DNA of 64,000 bases from positions 62,001 through 126,000 of the forward strand of contig WRBC01000003.1 of the NCBI GenBank assembly GCA_009779855.1, in the 5' to 3' direction. Positions 42,551-50,726 of the stretch are shown here, one piece after another. A model generated the notes under the pieces. That model saw only the letters and a program-made list of their open reading frames with translations, had not been told where the DNA came from and did no database searches. The DNA is from Coriobacteriia bacterium. GTDB taxonomy: Bacteria; Actinomycetota; Coriobacteriia; WRKU01; WQUG01. The stretch's first letter is position 1. Each line of letters begins with the position of its first letter. The translations under genes and the position numbers were made by a program.

Positions 42551-43366
42551 GTGATAAGTGACGGTAGCTATATAGCTACAAATAAACAGGCGTGGGAGGA
42601 AGCATTCGACCTTCGTAAAGAAGGGTATGGTGACGATGTTGCCAGTCGTTTACAAAAGGAAGAACCCTTTTCTTTCTTTGAAAATGATGTTCAGGATGTA
42701 CTTAAGGGTATGGACTTCGCAGGCAAAACAATCGGCCATCTTTGCTGCAATAATGGTCGTGAACTCCTCTCTTTAATGCAGTCAGGGGCTGCCCGCGGTG
42801 TTGGTTTTGACATAGCGGAAAACATTGTGGATCAAGCACGAAAAATCACTGCTGAAGCTAACATTGAGAATTGTGAGTTCGTTGTCGGTAATGTTCTCGA
42901 TATACCTGATGGTTATCATGATACCTTTGACTTTATCTTCTTTACCATCGGGGCTCTACCTTGGATTGAAAATCTGGATCTGCTCTTCCAGAAAGTCACA
43001 AAGCTTCTTAGGCCCAGCGGAATTCTACTGATTAATGAGGGGCATCCTGTTACTAATATGTTGGCAGTGCCTGGTGAGCCTGATTATGATCAGAAAGCCT
43101 TAGACAGGGCAGTGTATCCGTACTTCAAGTATGAGCCTTGGATTGAACTTATCGGGTTGGAGTATATGACGGGGGACAGCAAGCCACTCTCACAACCGCT
43201 GACTAGTTACGCGCATACCATGGGTGATATTGTTACGGCCATTGCACAGAGCGGACTGCGCATCCAGTCCCTGAAAGAGTTCAGCTACGATATCGGAATG
43301 GTAACTGAAGTATATGATAGCGGACCTTTTCCTCTGTCTTATGTGTTACTTGCAGCGAAGGTTTAG
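42551..43366 (+). CDS. class I SAM-dependent methyltransferase
   Basis: 271 residues from a GTG. SAM motif I is TIGHLCCNNGRELLSL with an unusual Cys-Cys, followed by VGFDIAENIVDQARK, EFVVGNVLDIPD and FDFIFFTIGALPWI. Of the Methyltransf_11/25 kind; substrate unknown. The Nudix gene starts 26 bp after it. Confidence 0.83.
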   Translation: MISDGSYIATNKQAWEEAFDLRKEGYGDDVASRLQKEEPFSFFENDVQDVLKGMDFAGKTIGHLCCNNGRELLSLMQSGAARGVGFDIAENIVDQARKITAEANIENCEFVVGNVLDIPDGYHDTFDFIFFTIGALPWIENLDLLFQKVTKLLRPSGILLINEGHPVTNMLAVPGEPDYDQKALDRAVYPYFKYEPWIELIGLEYMTGDSKPLSQPLTSYAHTMGDIVTAIAQSGLRIQSLKEFSYDIGMVTEVYDSGPFPLSYVLLAAKV

Positions 43367-43392
43367 GCTTCGTGAGTCTGGTGGGGGGCAAG

Positions 43393-43893
43393 ATGATACT
43401 TTGCACAGAATGCTATATTCAACGCTGTAAACCTCTGGACGGTCAGCGCGAAGATGGTCAGTATGGTCAGACTCTCATGATGTATCGCAATAAAAAGGCT
43501 GATGATATCAACCAGGGTAAGTGGGTTGGCATTGGGGGTAAATTTGAATCAGGAGAGTCTCCAGAACAATGTTTGATGCGGGAAGTTCAAGAGGAAACAG
43601 GCCTTGAGCTAACCGACTATCGTCTGCGAGGACTCGTGACTTTTACTACTGTAGACGGCTCGGCTGACCCTATGCTTATTTTCGTTTACACGGCAGATGG
43701 ATTCACTGGTGAACTAGCACCCTGTGATGAGGGAACCCTTCAGTGGGTTGATAATGACAAAATAGATGATCTTAATCTGTGGCAGGGTGACAGATTATTT
43801 TGGAAATGGATGCAGACAGACGAAAGGTTATTTTCTGCCCGCTTTACTTATAACGAAGAAACCCTAGCTGATTATCAGGTTGCCTTTTATTAA
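43393..43893 (+). CDS. Nudix hydrolase, MutT/8-oxo-dGTPase-like
   Basis: 166 residues. The Nudix box GGKFESGESPEQCLMREVQE then ETGLEL is complete (G-x5-E-x7-REVxEExGL). It hydrolyses a nucleoside diphosphate linked to another moiety; substrate likely an oxidised dNTP by family resemblance (LWQGDRLFWKWM near the end), but not proven. An ATG with GGGGGG upstream (43393) is preferred to a GTG at 43372. A terminator follows. Confidence 0.9.
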   Translation: MILCTECYIQRCKPLDGQREDGQYGQTLMMYRNKKADDINQGKWVGIGGKFESGESPEQCLMREVQEETGLELTDYRLRGLVTFTTVDGSADPMLIFVYTADGFTGELAPCDEGTLQWVDNDKIDDLNLWQGDRLFWKWMQTDERLFSARFTYNEETLADYQVAFY

Positions 43894-43996
43894 GAGGATG
43901 AGTAGGATACGCACCTTCAAGTTTAGGTGAGAATATAGAACCACAGCGACTGCAATACATCACTTAGAGTCGCTAAGGTAACCCGTAAGCAAAACT

Positions 43997-44028
43997 AAAA
44001 AGTCCACTGCATAAACAGTGGACTTTTT
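43997..44028. terminator. bidirectional intrinsic terminator
   Basis: Perfect 13-bp stem AAAAAGTCCACTG / CAGTGGACTTTTT, 6-nt loop. Confidence 0.93.
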
Positions 44029-44062
44029 GCATAACAATAAAATGATAGTAAAAGTGTATAGT

Positions 44063-44091
44063 TTGACTTTTTAAACAATTGTTACTATAAT
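44063..44091 (+). promoter_or_regulatory. strong sigma-A-type promoter
   Basis: TTGACT (44063-44068), 17 bp, TATAAT (44086-44091). Leader about 86 nt to the surface-protein ATG at 44184. Confidence 0.85.
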
Positions 44092-44126
44092 AGATGGGTA
44101 TCATTTAGTCTAGCCAAGTACATTTC

Positions 44127-44145
44127 TTAAGCACTTTGTGCTTAA
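44127..44145 (+). promoter_or_regulatory. 5'-UTR hairpin of the surface-protein mRNA
   Basis: TTAAGCAC-TTT-GTGCTTAA, 8-bp perfect stem, 39 nt before the start codon. Confidence 0.6.
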
Positions 44146-44183
44146 CGCATTTAAATAATCTAAGAAAGGGAAGGGGGCCGGAC

Positions 44184-47100
44184 ATGAGCCTTAAAAACTC
44201 TATGACAAAAAGAACCATAGCTATCGTACTGTCAGTTAGTTTTTTGCTGGGAGCATTCCTGCTCGCGGCACTTTCTTCCATGGGATATGAACCTGACGCA
44301 AGCGCACTTGAGGCAGCTCAGCGCGAAAGGCATGTAATAACAGATTCTGAATATACAGTTGAGTCTAATCTTGAGACGCTTGCGACGGTAGTCGACCATG
44401 CACCAAGCGAAACTTTAGAAACTACCGCGACAGTTGATTTATCTGATGCAGACGAATCCGCATCAAACAGATTAGTGACACCTTTTTCTGCGGCAAGCTT
44501 CAGCCCAGAAGAGATAGCCGATCCTGCCGTTTGGTACGCCGTGCCAGATAATGTTGTTACTTTGGCCTCAACACCCGTCGGCACTGCTCATCCTAGGCTG
44601 ATTGCAGCAATTCAAGCAGCTCCTGCTAATGCGGTAACCCACATTATGGTTCCGTTCCACATTAATACGGGCAACTTCGGTACTGATGCAACGGTAGTTG
44701 GAACACGACCGGGAGCAACGGTTGTTGTGATTGGCAATCATCCTACGGCTGCAGGTGGTCAGTCAGTAATCAGTGATACTCATGGCGGTACTGCTCTTTC
44801 TAGGACATTTCGCTTGCGCGGCAACGGAACGGACCAAAGTGCCCTTGTTTTCCGCAACATTATTTTGCAGAAGTCTGCGAGTGGGGCCGCAGCAGTGCCT
44901 GCAAATCCTCCAGCACCTTTGGCAATAGCATCACAAACAGGCACCTCTAGGGGTGGCGGCGTTGCTATTGAAAATGGTGCAGTTGCAGGTATTGCTACGG
45001 GCGGCGGCGGACACTTCATACTGAGCAATAATGCTGTTATCAGGAACAATTCAACTGACAACAATGGACCCATAGATGTGCAAACTAATGGTAGATTCAC
45101 TATGATGCCTGGATCACTCATGCACACCAATGCTGCAGGCAATTCGGGCGGTGCTGTGAATGTGAATGCTAATGCGCGGTTCAATATGTTTGGTGGCACA
45201 ATTAGGGACAACCTAGCCAGGGGCGAGAACTTAACTGCTCCAACCCAAAGGGCTAGTGGCGGTGCCGTAATCGTACAGAATGGAGGCACCTTCAATTTGC
45301 ATGATGGTGAAATCTTCCAAAATCGTGCAAGCCTTGGTGCAAATTCGGCAGCACCTACTGCAACTAATGCAATTGTTACCTCTAATGGTGGTGCTGTGTT
45401 TGTCACAGGTGCTGCCTCTACCTTTAATATGTACGGCGGTAGTGTCTTTGACAATATCGCTTCTAGAACCAGATCCTCTGGGCTAGCAACAGGGACTACC
45501 ATAGCGGCGACGACTAACCGTGCTAATTACCGTGCAGGAAATGGCGGGGGCATCTACCTGACAGGTGGCTCTAGCTTCAATATGTACGGCGGAGAGATCC
45601 ATGGCAACATAGCTACTAATGAGGGCACCGTTACTAACACAGCTACTGCAGTTAACGCGCTTAACACTTCAAACGGCGGTGGTGTCTACCTAACAGGCAC
45701 AAATACAAGTTTTGTTATGCAGGGAGGGGTCATCCATGGCAACTCTGCGATAAGGTCAAACAACAATGTGCCTACAGCAGCGGGCGCTCAAATGCCCATC
45801 TTTGCAGGAAATGGCGGAGGGGTCCATGTGTTTGATGGTGCTCAGTTCACCTTGGTTGATGGTGAGGTCCGCGATAATATTGCAACAGCAACAGGGGCGG
45901 CTCCTGCTAACCATATTGTCAGTGCCGTTTACCTGTCCAATGGTGGTGGCGTGTTTGCTGCAGGTGCAAATAGTAGGATTGCTATGGAAAGCGGAGCAAT
46001 TAGCAATAATCATGCAGCAGGTACGGTTGCGGCTGCTACATCAATGTCTGGAAACGGCGGAGGTGTTCAAGTAATAAATGGCGCCCAATTCCTTATGACA
46101 GGTGGGAACATCGCTCAAAACAGTGCAACAAACACATCTTCACAGAGCGTACTAAGGGGTAACGGCGGCGGTGTCTATCTTGACACTACGGGCCAGTTTA
46201 ATATGCAGGGCGGTACGCTTGTAGGTAACAGGGCACAAGATGGTGGCGGGCTTTTTGTCGTTCATGCTAACTTGTCTAACGTCACCATGGATTCATCGGT
46301 AGTACTTTCAGAAAATGTAGCACATAGTGGCGCAAGAATAAACACTGCTTTGGCAGAGGCAAACTACCCCAGAATAAGTCCTGCAGAAGTAAGTATATCA
46401 AACTGGGTTGAAGAAAGCCCTGTTGGGGACGGCAGTGTTGTTCGTGTTAACCCTCATGCTTTCACTAACTTTGATATTAACGCATCAGGGCCACAGTTTT
46501 GGCGGGTAACTCATGAAGCTATGGGTAACCAACATGGCAAGATTACTACTTTAGCAGGCAATAGTGAACTTCCCATTGCAGATAACACCTTTGTTCCTGA
46601 CGGAATCAGGTTAAGCTTTGATGCAAGTCCAGAAATGTTCTTTGAGTATTGGACAGTTGGAACTAGAGAGCATGAGGCAAATATTGACAATAGTGATGTT
46701 CCCTTTGACTTTATTGCGGGGGGAGTCGATTTGCCACTAATCCTAAGAGCAGTAGCTAGCACTCATGTGATAGGCAATTTCATGGAAGGTGACTTGGGCA
46801 CTACCTTGACTGTTAATAAGGTCGTGACGGGGGACTTTGCAAATCTGCTTGAAGATTTCGAATTTACGCTTTTCCTCTATCAGGATGCAGAGGGTCAGAT
46901 CCCTCTAGAAGGCTCAATTGAGTACATCCTTGATGGGGCAGGGTTTGATGTTCCTGTCACAGGCACATTAGAATTAGACCAAAACGGTGCAGCAGAATTT
47001 GTGTTGAGACACGATCAGAACATTACTTTTGATAATGTCTCGATTAATAGTTATCTGCGTATCATTAAGACCCCTAACCCAGGACACCGCGCATCCTTTG

Positions 47101-47348
47101 TAGATAGTGATAGTGCGGGGATTGTAGTCGAAAGTAATGACACCACAGTACTGCCTATGACCGAAGACCGTGTCTTTGATTTTGAAAGTAGCTGGAGTGG
47201 CGCCCCTCAAACAGGACTTTCTCTAGATAGTTCTGGCATAGGTGCTATCGTCCTTGCTGCACTGCTTCTTTTAGGTGGATTGCTTGGTGCCAGAGCCCTG
47301 AAGTCTGACTCCAAAGAGGCCAAAGAGACCAAGGAAAATCGTCTATAG
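44184..47348 (+). CDS. large cell-wall-anchored beta-helix surface protein
   Basis: 1054 residues. Signal peptide (about 9-35). Residues about 255-715 hold about ten repeats of 35-55 residues with the core NGGGVYL..F.M.GG.I..N.A, as in right-handed beta-helix adhesins. A pilin-like Ig domain (TLTVNKVVTGDFANLLEDFEF) of the DUF7601/isopeptide kind follows. The end is APQTG, a hydrophobic helix and a charged tail, a variant of LPxTG for a sortase. Strong promoter at 44063; AAGGGGGCC before ATG 44184. Role probably adhesion; ligand unknown. Confidence 0.92.
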   Translation: MSLKNSMTKRTIAIVLSVSFLLGAFLLAALSSMGYEPDASALEAAQRERHVITDSEYTVESNLETLATVVDHAPSETLETTATVDLSDADESASNRLVTPFSAASFSPEEIADPAVWYAVPDNVVTLASTPVGTAHPRLIAAIQAAPANAVTHIMVPFHINTGNFGTDATVVGTRPGATVVVIGNHPTAAGGQSVISDTHGGTALSRTFRLRGNGTDQSALVFRNIILQKSASGAAAVPANPPAPLAIASQTGTSRGGGVAIENGAVAGIATGGGGHFILSNNAVIRNNSTDNNGPIDVQTNGRFTMMPGSLMHTNAAGNSGGAVNVNANARFNMFGGTIRDNLARGENLTAPTQRASGGAVIVQNGGTFNLHDGEIFQNRASLGANSAAPTATNAIVTSNGGAVFVTGAASTFNMYGGSVFDNIASRTRSSGLATGTTIAATTNRANYRAGNGGGIYLTGGSSFNMYGGEIHGNIATNEGTVTNTATAVNALNTSNGGGVYLTGTNTSFVMQGGVIHGNSAIRSNNNVPTAAGAQMPIFAGNGGGVHVFDGAQFTLVDGEVRDNIATATGAAPANHIVSAVYLSNGGGVFAAGANSRIAMESGAISNNHAAGTVAAATSMSGNGGGVQVINGAQFLMTGGNIAQNSATNTSSQSVLRGNGGGVYLDTTGQFNMQGGTLVGNRAQDGGGLFVVHANLSNVTMDSSVVLSENVAHSGARINTALAEANYPRISPAEVSISNWVEESPVGDGSVVRVNPHAFTNFDINASGPQFWRVTHEAMGNQHGKITTLAGNSELPIADNTFVPDGIRLSFDASPEMFFEYWTVGTREHEANIDNSDVPFDFIAGGVDLPLILRAVASTHVIGNFMEGDLGTTLTVNKVVTGDFANLLEDFEFTLFLYQDAEGQIPLEGSIEYILDGAGFDVPVTGTLELDQNGAAEFVLRHDQNITFDNVSINSYLRIIKTPNPGHRASFVDSDSAGIVVESNDTTVLPMTEDRVFDFESSWSGAPQTGLSLDSSGIGAIVLAALLLLGGLLGARALKSDSKEAKETKENRL

Positions 47349-48047
47349 TCAGACAGTTTTTATAAGTTCGTTGGTTAGCTCAACTAACTGCTTCATGCGT
47401 TCTGCAGTTCTTTGGACTAACTGTTCTTTAAGAGCAATAGAGTTAGCCTCACCTGCTGCTATGTCGCGCTTTAAGTCTCCAGCAAAGTTAGGGAAGATCT
47501 CTGGGAACAGTACAATAAGGTCAGCATGTTCTTGAATTTCTGAAAGCAATTCTAACTGTCTTGGTGTAAGTTTTGAAAAGTACTGCACAAGCACCCGCTC
47601 TGCTTCAGAAGATATAAGACGGACTCCTCTATTGAGTTCGCGCCATTGGTCAGAGGAAAAGGCCTGCAAATAGGCAGCAAAGTCATCCTCCTTGCTTCGC
47701 GTGTCGGCATAAAGCTTTTCATTGACCTTTAGCGAACTAATCTCTGAGATTCTTGCAGCTGATTTTTGATCTAGGCGCATACCTAATACTCCACGAATTT
47801 CTAATAAAGTGAAGTTTGAAAGCGAGACAATCTTTCTGCGCATTTTTTCTTCAAAGCCCTTCCACTGGGCTCTTTCATTACGATCAAGTAGGTAGTCCAC
47901 TAAAAACAGTGCGATAAGAATCTGCAAAAAAACTGCTGCAAGATTTATAAAGAGGCCATCAATGTTTCGGTAGAAATAGAAATGCATGCAGAGGGAAATT
48001 GAAAATCCCGAAAGGGCTGAAATAATGAGGACTAACTTATACTTCAT
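47349..48047 (-). CDS. two-TM protein with coiled cytoplasmic domain
   Basis: 232 residues. Two membrane segments (about 4-22 and 32-50: FINLAAVFLQILIALFLVDY) with a helical cytoplasmic part holding AQWKGFEEKMRRKIVSLSNF and many charged heptads. Family not recognised. Its stop codon abuts that of the convergent surface-protein gene. ATG 48047 has AGGAG 6 nt upstream; a longer open frame has none. Confidence 0.65.
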   Translation of the reverse strand: MKYKLVLIISALSGFSISLCMHFYFYRNIDGLFINLAAVFLQILIALFLVDYLLDRNERAQWKGFEEKMRRKIVSLSNFTLLEIRGVLGMRLDQKSAARISEISSLKVNEKLYADTRSKEDDFAAYLQAFSSDQWRELNRGVRLISSEAERVLVQYFSKLTPRQLELLSEIQEHADLIVLFPEIFPNFAGDLKRDIAAGEANSIALKEQLVQRTAERMKQLVELTNELIKTV

Positions 48048-48253
48048 AGAGGGCTCCTGGGTCCTTAGATGATTCTTGCGCTCGTGATTGCACTGTTCCC
48101 AACAAAGTAAAGTATATCGAATTCTTAAGGGGCGCACTTTGAGCGAGCATACTTGAGCGAACTCATTTTTGGCAAAGTGATGTTTCACAGCCTGGACCTC
48201 AAGTAGAATGGTAAGAGAACGAAACTAGTGGGCAGACAGGAAAGGGCAGAAAC

Positions 48254-48622
48254 ATGAAGACACTTGGTAACATTATATGGTTTATCTTTGGGGGCTTACC
48301 CATGGGTCTAAGCTGGGTTTTTATCGGAGTACTTTGGTGTGTCACGATTGTTGGAATCCCTATTGGCAAGCAATGCTTTAAACTGGCGTCTGTTGCTTTC
48401 TTCCCCTTTAAAAAAGAGGTTGAACTAGGCGGAGGAGCTCCGTCTGTACTGCTCAATGTTCTTTGGATAATTTTCGGCGGGTTTATGCTTGCCTTGGAAG
48501 CCTTTTTACTGGGTGTCCTTTTCTGTATCACCATTATCGGCATACCTTTTGGCAAGCAGTGCTTCAAATTGGCAAAGTTATCCCTTGCACCCTTTGGGGC
48601 AGAGGTAGTCCGTACCCCATAA
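48254..48622 (+). CDS. yccF: YccF-domain inner-membrane protein
   Basis: 122 residues. Two tandem YccF units (GNIIWFIFGGLPMGLSWVFI then IVGIPIGKQCFKLAS; LNVLWIIFGGFMLALEAFLL then IIGIPFGKQCFKLAK), each with two membrane-dipping segments. Function of the family is unknown. AGGAAAGGG precedes the ATG. Confidence 0.95.
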   Translation: MKTLGNIIWFIFGGLPMGLSWVFIGVLWCVTIVGIPIGKQCFKLASVAFFPFKKEVELGGGAPSVLLNVLWIIFGGFMLALEAFLLGVLFCITIIGIPFGKQCFKLAKLSLAPFGAEVVRTP

Positions 48623-48639
48623 CACTCAAGTCCTGTAGG

Positions 48640-49119
48640 TTAGATAATGCCTTCTAGTTTTAGCAGGTGTTCTTTGATGTCGACCCCTCCGCGGTAACCT
48701 ACCATGGCGCCATTGGCCCCGATAACACGGTGGCAAGGAATGACTATGGCGATGGGGTTACGATTATTGGCACCACCAACGGCTCGAGCAGCCTTAGGTT
48801 TCCCGACTTGGGCTGCAATCTGGCCATAGTTGCGTGTTTCACCCCAGGGAATTGCATAGAGGGCATCCCATACCGCAACCTGAAAGTCTGTACCTTGAGG
48901 GGCAAGCGGCAAGTCAAAGTCACGACGCTCGCCTGCGAAGTATTCGTCTAGTTGCTGCTTCGTGCACGCAAGCACCTCAGGCTCTTGTCCAGGGGTGCAC
49001 TCAGCAACGTCCCCAGGCATCTCGTCTCCGACAAGGCCCAGGATAATGAGGCTGCCGCCCTCTTCAACTAGGGCAAGTTCCCCTACAGGGGTCGTGTGAT
49101 AGGTAATTGATTTAGTCAT
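48640..49119 (-). CDS. ogt: methylated-DNA-protein-cysteine methyltransferase
   Basis: 159 residues. AIVIPCHRVIGANGAMVGYRG with the active Cys129, the Asn hinge (AVGGANNRN) and PWGETRNYGQIA define the AGT/Ogt DNA-repair protein, which moves the alkyl group of O6-alkylguanine to itself. Start from a leaderless promoter (see 49126). Divergent from an AraC-GyrI gene. Confidence 0.96.
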   Translation of the reverse strand: MTKSITYHTTPVGELALVEEGGSLIILGLVGDEMPGDVAECTPGQEPEVLACTKQQLDEYFAGERRDFDLPLAPQGTDFQVAVWDALYAIPWGETRNYGQIAAQVGKPKAARAVGGANNRNPIAIVIPCHRVIGANGAMVGYRGGVDIKEHLLKLEGII

Positions 49120-49125
49120 GCAACA

Positions 49126-49131
49126 ATCATA
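49126..49131 (-). promoter_or_regulatory. -10 box of a leaderless promoter
   Basis: Minus strand TATGAT ends 6 nt before the ogt ATG; TTGCGC 16 bp upstream could be the -35. Confidence 0.65.
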
Positions 49132-49224
49132 CCGTAGCGCAGCGTATGCGCAATAATAAATGCGCAACTAAAATCAAATATAACTTTGTGAATGAGCCTA
49201 TACTTTGTATCTGATAGGAGGTTA

Positions 49225-50247
49225 ATGAGCTTGATTAAAACAGAGAGAGCAGCAACCAGACAGACAGTCAAAGCGAAAGAAAAAGAAACCGGCAAGGATG
49301 CAGGTAAATTTGAGTGGCACAGACAGGTGCAAAGAGTTGTTGATGACATTGATAGATGCATCGAGAATCGTGACGACGATGGACTAGCCCTTAAGACGCT
49401 TGCACAAAAAGGTGGATACTCCGAATATCACATGTCTCGCAGTTTTAAAAAGCTGGCCGGCATTTCACTGCGCGACTACCTGCGGGGCAGACGTCTTGCT
49501 TTTGCGCTTATTGATATTCGTGATACGGACAAAAGTATTCTCGACATTGCTACAAGCTACGGATTCTCTTCGCACGAGGCTTTCAGCCGTTCTTTTAAGA
49601 TGACCTACGGTATGCCGCCTAGTGAATATCGCACTACGCCACGTCCTGTAGTTCTGCGCACAAAGCTCAATACCTTTGACAGATACTTACTAGGATTAGG
49701 AGAGATTGGTATGGTTACAGCAACAAAGGAAATAAAAATCTACTTCACTTCAATTGAGGCACACAAATTCCTTCACCTTAAAGACTACGAAAGCAAAGGG
49801 TATTTTGACTTTTGGCAAAGACAGGCAAAAGTTCCTGGTCGTGATTGCGACACAATATGCGAGCTACTTGATGAGACTCAAGATAAGCTTGATGCTACAG
49901 AAGTTGGATCATCAGAGTACAATGGTCATATAATGGCCCATATCTATGAAGGAGATAAGAAAGCAGAGGCCTATGGCGTGAGGCTTCCCATTGACTATGT
50001 CGGTGAGGTTCCTCCGCAGATGACTCTTATTGATGTTCCAAAGGCAGAATATTTGGTATTTGAACACGGCAGCTTTGATTTTGAAGAAGAGTGCGAGTCC
50101 GTAGGGGAAAGACTGCAGGCAGCTATTGATGGCTTTGACTATGGTGCCACGGACTATACACTGGACACTTCATCTGGCCGCGTTCAGTACTTCATGTTTG
50201 ACCCTAGCCAGTTTGAAAAGCGCATCCTACCCGTAAAGCGTAGCTAG
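49225..50247 (+). CDS. AraC-family regulator with GyrI-like ligand domain
   Basis: 340 residues. Two HTHs of the AraC domain (about 30-130: LALKTLAQKGGYSEYHMSRS then IATSYGFSSHEAFSRSFK) and a C-terminal GyrI-like effector domain (from about 160: IKIYFTSIEAHKFLHLKDYE then VPPQMTLIDVPKAEYLVFE), the Rob/SoxS-Rob type layout. Senses a small hydrophobic or toxic compound; ligand unknown. AGGAGG, 3 nt from the ATG at 49225, and a -10 lying over the earlier ATG decide the start. Divergent from ogt. Confidence 0.9.
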   Translation: MSLIKTERAATRQTVKAKEKETGKDAGKFEWHRQVQRVVDDIDRCIENRDDDGLALKTLAQKGGYSEYHMSRSFKKLAGISLRDYLRGRRLAFALIDIRDTDKSILDIATSYGFSSHEAFSRSFKMTYGMPPSEYRTTPRPVVLRTKLNTFDRYLLGLGEIGMVTATKEIKIYFTSIEAHKFLHLKDYESKGYFDFWQRQAKVPGRDCDTICELLDETQDKLDATEVGSSEYNGHIMAHIYEGDKKAEAYGVRLPIDYVGEVPPQMTLIDVPKAEYLVFEHGSFDFEEECESVGERLQAAIDGFDYGATDYTLDTSSGRVQYFMFDPSQFEKRILPVKRS

Positions 50248-50282
50248 CTATTTCATAAGGTATGACCTTTTGTGTAACTTCG

Positions 50283-50639
50283 CTATCCTCCAGGAATTGT
50301 TGTTTCAGTTTTCCAAGTGCCATGAAGATTGCAGTGCACCATTGCCTCAAGAACAGTTCCTGGGGGCAGGTTTATCTCCACAGATATTGTAGGATTTAAC
50401 ACTTCTGGTGACCCAACAAAATGAGCAATGGGTTGCCCTTCTGCATAAATCATTATCCATTCAAAAAAATGGCCAGTCTCGTTGGGATGTGTAACGTAGT
50501 ATCCAGCAGTGACGGTAACTTCTGCAATATCATCAATTACTTCAATATCAATATGAGGGGTATGCTTTGCCTCATAGGGGCCAGCGTTTTCAGGATCTTC
50601 GATAAAGGTCGGAGCGGCTATTTTGGGAAAATCTCTCAT
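50283..50639 (-). CDS. superoxide reductase-like protein (neelaredoxin type)
   Basis: 118 residues. The five ligands of the square-pyramidal iron site are in place: His26 (KHTPHI), His51 and His57 (THPNETGHFFEWI), Cys103 and His106 (CNLHGTW). No N-terminal rubredoxin-like Fe centre, as in class II (neelaredoxin). It reduces superoxide to peroxide, protecting an anaerobe; no electron donor gene adjoins. The EKHVP loop is altered to EAKHTP. AGGAGG precedes the ATG. Confidence 0.85.
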   Translation of the reverse strand: MRDFPKIAAPTFIEDPENAGPYEAKHTPHIDIEVIDDIAEVTVTAGYYVTHPNETGHFFEWIMIYAEGQPIAHFVGSPEVLNPTISVEINLPPGTVLEAMVHCNLHGTWKTETTIPGG

Positions 50640-50645
50640 GGTAGT

Positions 50646-50690
50646 CCTCCTGTTCCATTCTGGATAAGAACACCATTATAGAACAGGAGG
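50646..50690 (-). promoter_or_regulatory. inverted repeat overlapping the ribosome site of the SOR-like gene
   Basis: CCTCCTGTTC (50646-50655) and GAACAGGAGG (50681-50690), 10-bp arms, 25 nt apart. A TATAAT lies between the arms on the minus strand. The near arm holds the gene's ribosome site. Confidence 0.6.
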
Positions 50691-50726
50691 TCCAGCAGCG
50701 CCTACTTACGTATGCTCAACCTAGAT

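Noticed and set aside
44780-45502. 240-codon open frame on the minus strand inside the surface protein
   Set aside because: Mirror image of a Gly/Asn-repeat coding region; the codon pattern and repeats belong to the + strand.
48135-48165. Two TTGAGCGA copies 15 bp apart
   Set aside because: Short and only two copies; could be chance.
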